From Pyrrhosoma nymphula (lineage: Eukaryota; Arthropoda; Insecta; Odonata; Coenagrionidae): 64,000 nt of DNA. The notes beneath the pieces were generated by a model. It was given only the letters and a program-made list of their open reading frames with translations, did no database searches and was not told the origin of the DNA. The DNA is taken from contig OY754327.1 of NCBI GenBank assembly GCA_963573305.1, positions 179,250,386 to 179,314,385 of the forward strand, read 5' to 3'. The position numbers and the translations under genes are program-made. Below are positions 63,251 to 64,000 of this stretch, one piece after another. Position 1 is the stretch's first letter; each line of letters starts with the position of its first letter.

Positions 63251-64000
63251 TTTCGCCACTCAAGAATACGCCCGCCTCACCCTCCGCTTCTCAATTAAAA
63301 GAAAGGGCAAGGGAATGGAAGGATGGTGCTGCACGCCCTCTCGCCAGCACACAAATGCGTCCTTTTAAAGGGAATAAAGTCGCTCCCGCCTCCCATCCCG
63401 ATTCCCCCACGTGCCCGACGAGGAGGAAGACCAGAAATCTTCTACACTCCTCCTATCGACTCAAATTAGGGCGATAACAACTAGAGCAGATTTTATCGCA
63501 ACGCCAATTAAAGATAAACAAACACGCACGGATTGAGGTAGAGCAGAATTATCGCACGCGAATGTTTGTTACGATTTGAAAAACAGATTGAAATGGGTGC
63601 ACCATTCACTAACATGATAATGTTATAACGTAAATATCAATAAATGTTCTCACTTAAGTAAATTCCTCTTAAAACGCTTTATTCCCGGCCACTAAGGATC
63701 TATTGACAATAATTTAAAGGGAATTGACCGCATCTGGAAAAATACCATCCCTATGTACACTACCACTCAAATAAGATGTTGAAATGAAAGTAATTTTTCA
63801 AAAGTAGAATTTTTCTAATGAAGTGAAAATCAGGGAATTTACAGTTGCTTTCAACCAAGGAAATATTAGTTTTCATATCTCGTTGTTTGATCACATTTAC
63901 GGGAAACACGAAAAACTTGAGCATTCTCATTAAAACAGATATGCACCAACATCAATCTACAACACTATTCCGTAACTTACCAACCGAGCGAAAAACATAA

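Larger units (their letters stand above)
26926..64000 (-). other. Upstream intron or 5' region of the E74-like gene
   Basis: The first recognised exon begins with a split codon behind an acceptor, so one or more coding exons lie upstream, at higher coordinates. I did not recognise any N-terminal E74 sequence here. The 37 kb contains most of the mobile-element relics in the window, several CpG-rich islands that could be alternative promoters, and extensive strand-biased low-complexity DNA. A small 5' exon could be hidden here. Confidence 0.6.

Noticed and set aside
1..64000. CRISPR array, bacterial operon, prophage or toxin-antitoxin system
   Set aside because: No regularly spaced repeats, no operon-like coding, and a eukaryotic gene structure throughout.

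Overview
This is eukaryotic DNA, almost certainly from an insect. It has no operons and no long intact genes. Short coding islands with canonical splice sites sit in long, low-information introns, and there are relics of tRNA-derived SINEs, a MITE and Penelope-like repeats. The order of insect cannot be fixed from the sequence. Long strand-biased polypurine and polypyrimidine tracts are a striking feature of the base composition.

The only gene I can identify lies on the minus strand. Three internal coding exons (26925-26428, 19482-19363 and 18221-17952) join in one frame. They encode part of the N-terminal and central region of an orthologue of Drosophila Eip74EF (E74), the ecdysone-induced ETS-domain transcription factor. 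The diagnostic parts are an LLHNLLS motif, a His-rich stretch, and a block reading PPSPADSGVSDVDSSSS, which in the fly protein follow each other in the same order. All three exons are symmetric phase 1-1 and multiples of three. I found neither the C-terminal ETS DNA-binding domain nor the N-terminal exons. The ETS exons probably lie beyond position 1, and the start and promoters beyond 64000 or in small exons that cannot be recognised by eye.

Layout by coordinate: 1-17951 is intron 3' of the last visible exon, with a perfect AGGTCA/TGACCT palindrome at 180-191 and a tRNA-derived SINE near 17508. From 17952 to 26925 are the three exons and two introns. From 26926 to 64000 is at least 37 kb of upstream intron or 5' gene region, holding most of the mobile-element relics: a Penelope-like fragment with two 88-bp repeats (29482-29827), a 92-bp-arm palindrome with a 13-bp flanking duplication (39519-39762), a 180-bp insertion with a 12-bp flanking duplication (40712-40915), and a PIF/Harbinger-type MITE with TTA target duplications (52015-52235).

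The most unusual observation is that the Penelope-like fragment and the two insertions share a hammerhead-ribozyme-like motif (CTGANGA, one extra base, stem-loop, GAAAC, then GTC or a variant), which suggests one family of ribozyme-bearing retroelement relics. Other candidates for regulation in an ecdysone-response locus are nuclear-receptor-like sites and CpG-rich islands. The remaining open reading frames appear to be artefacts of biased composition.
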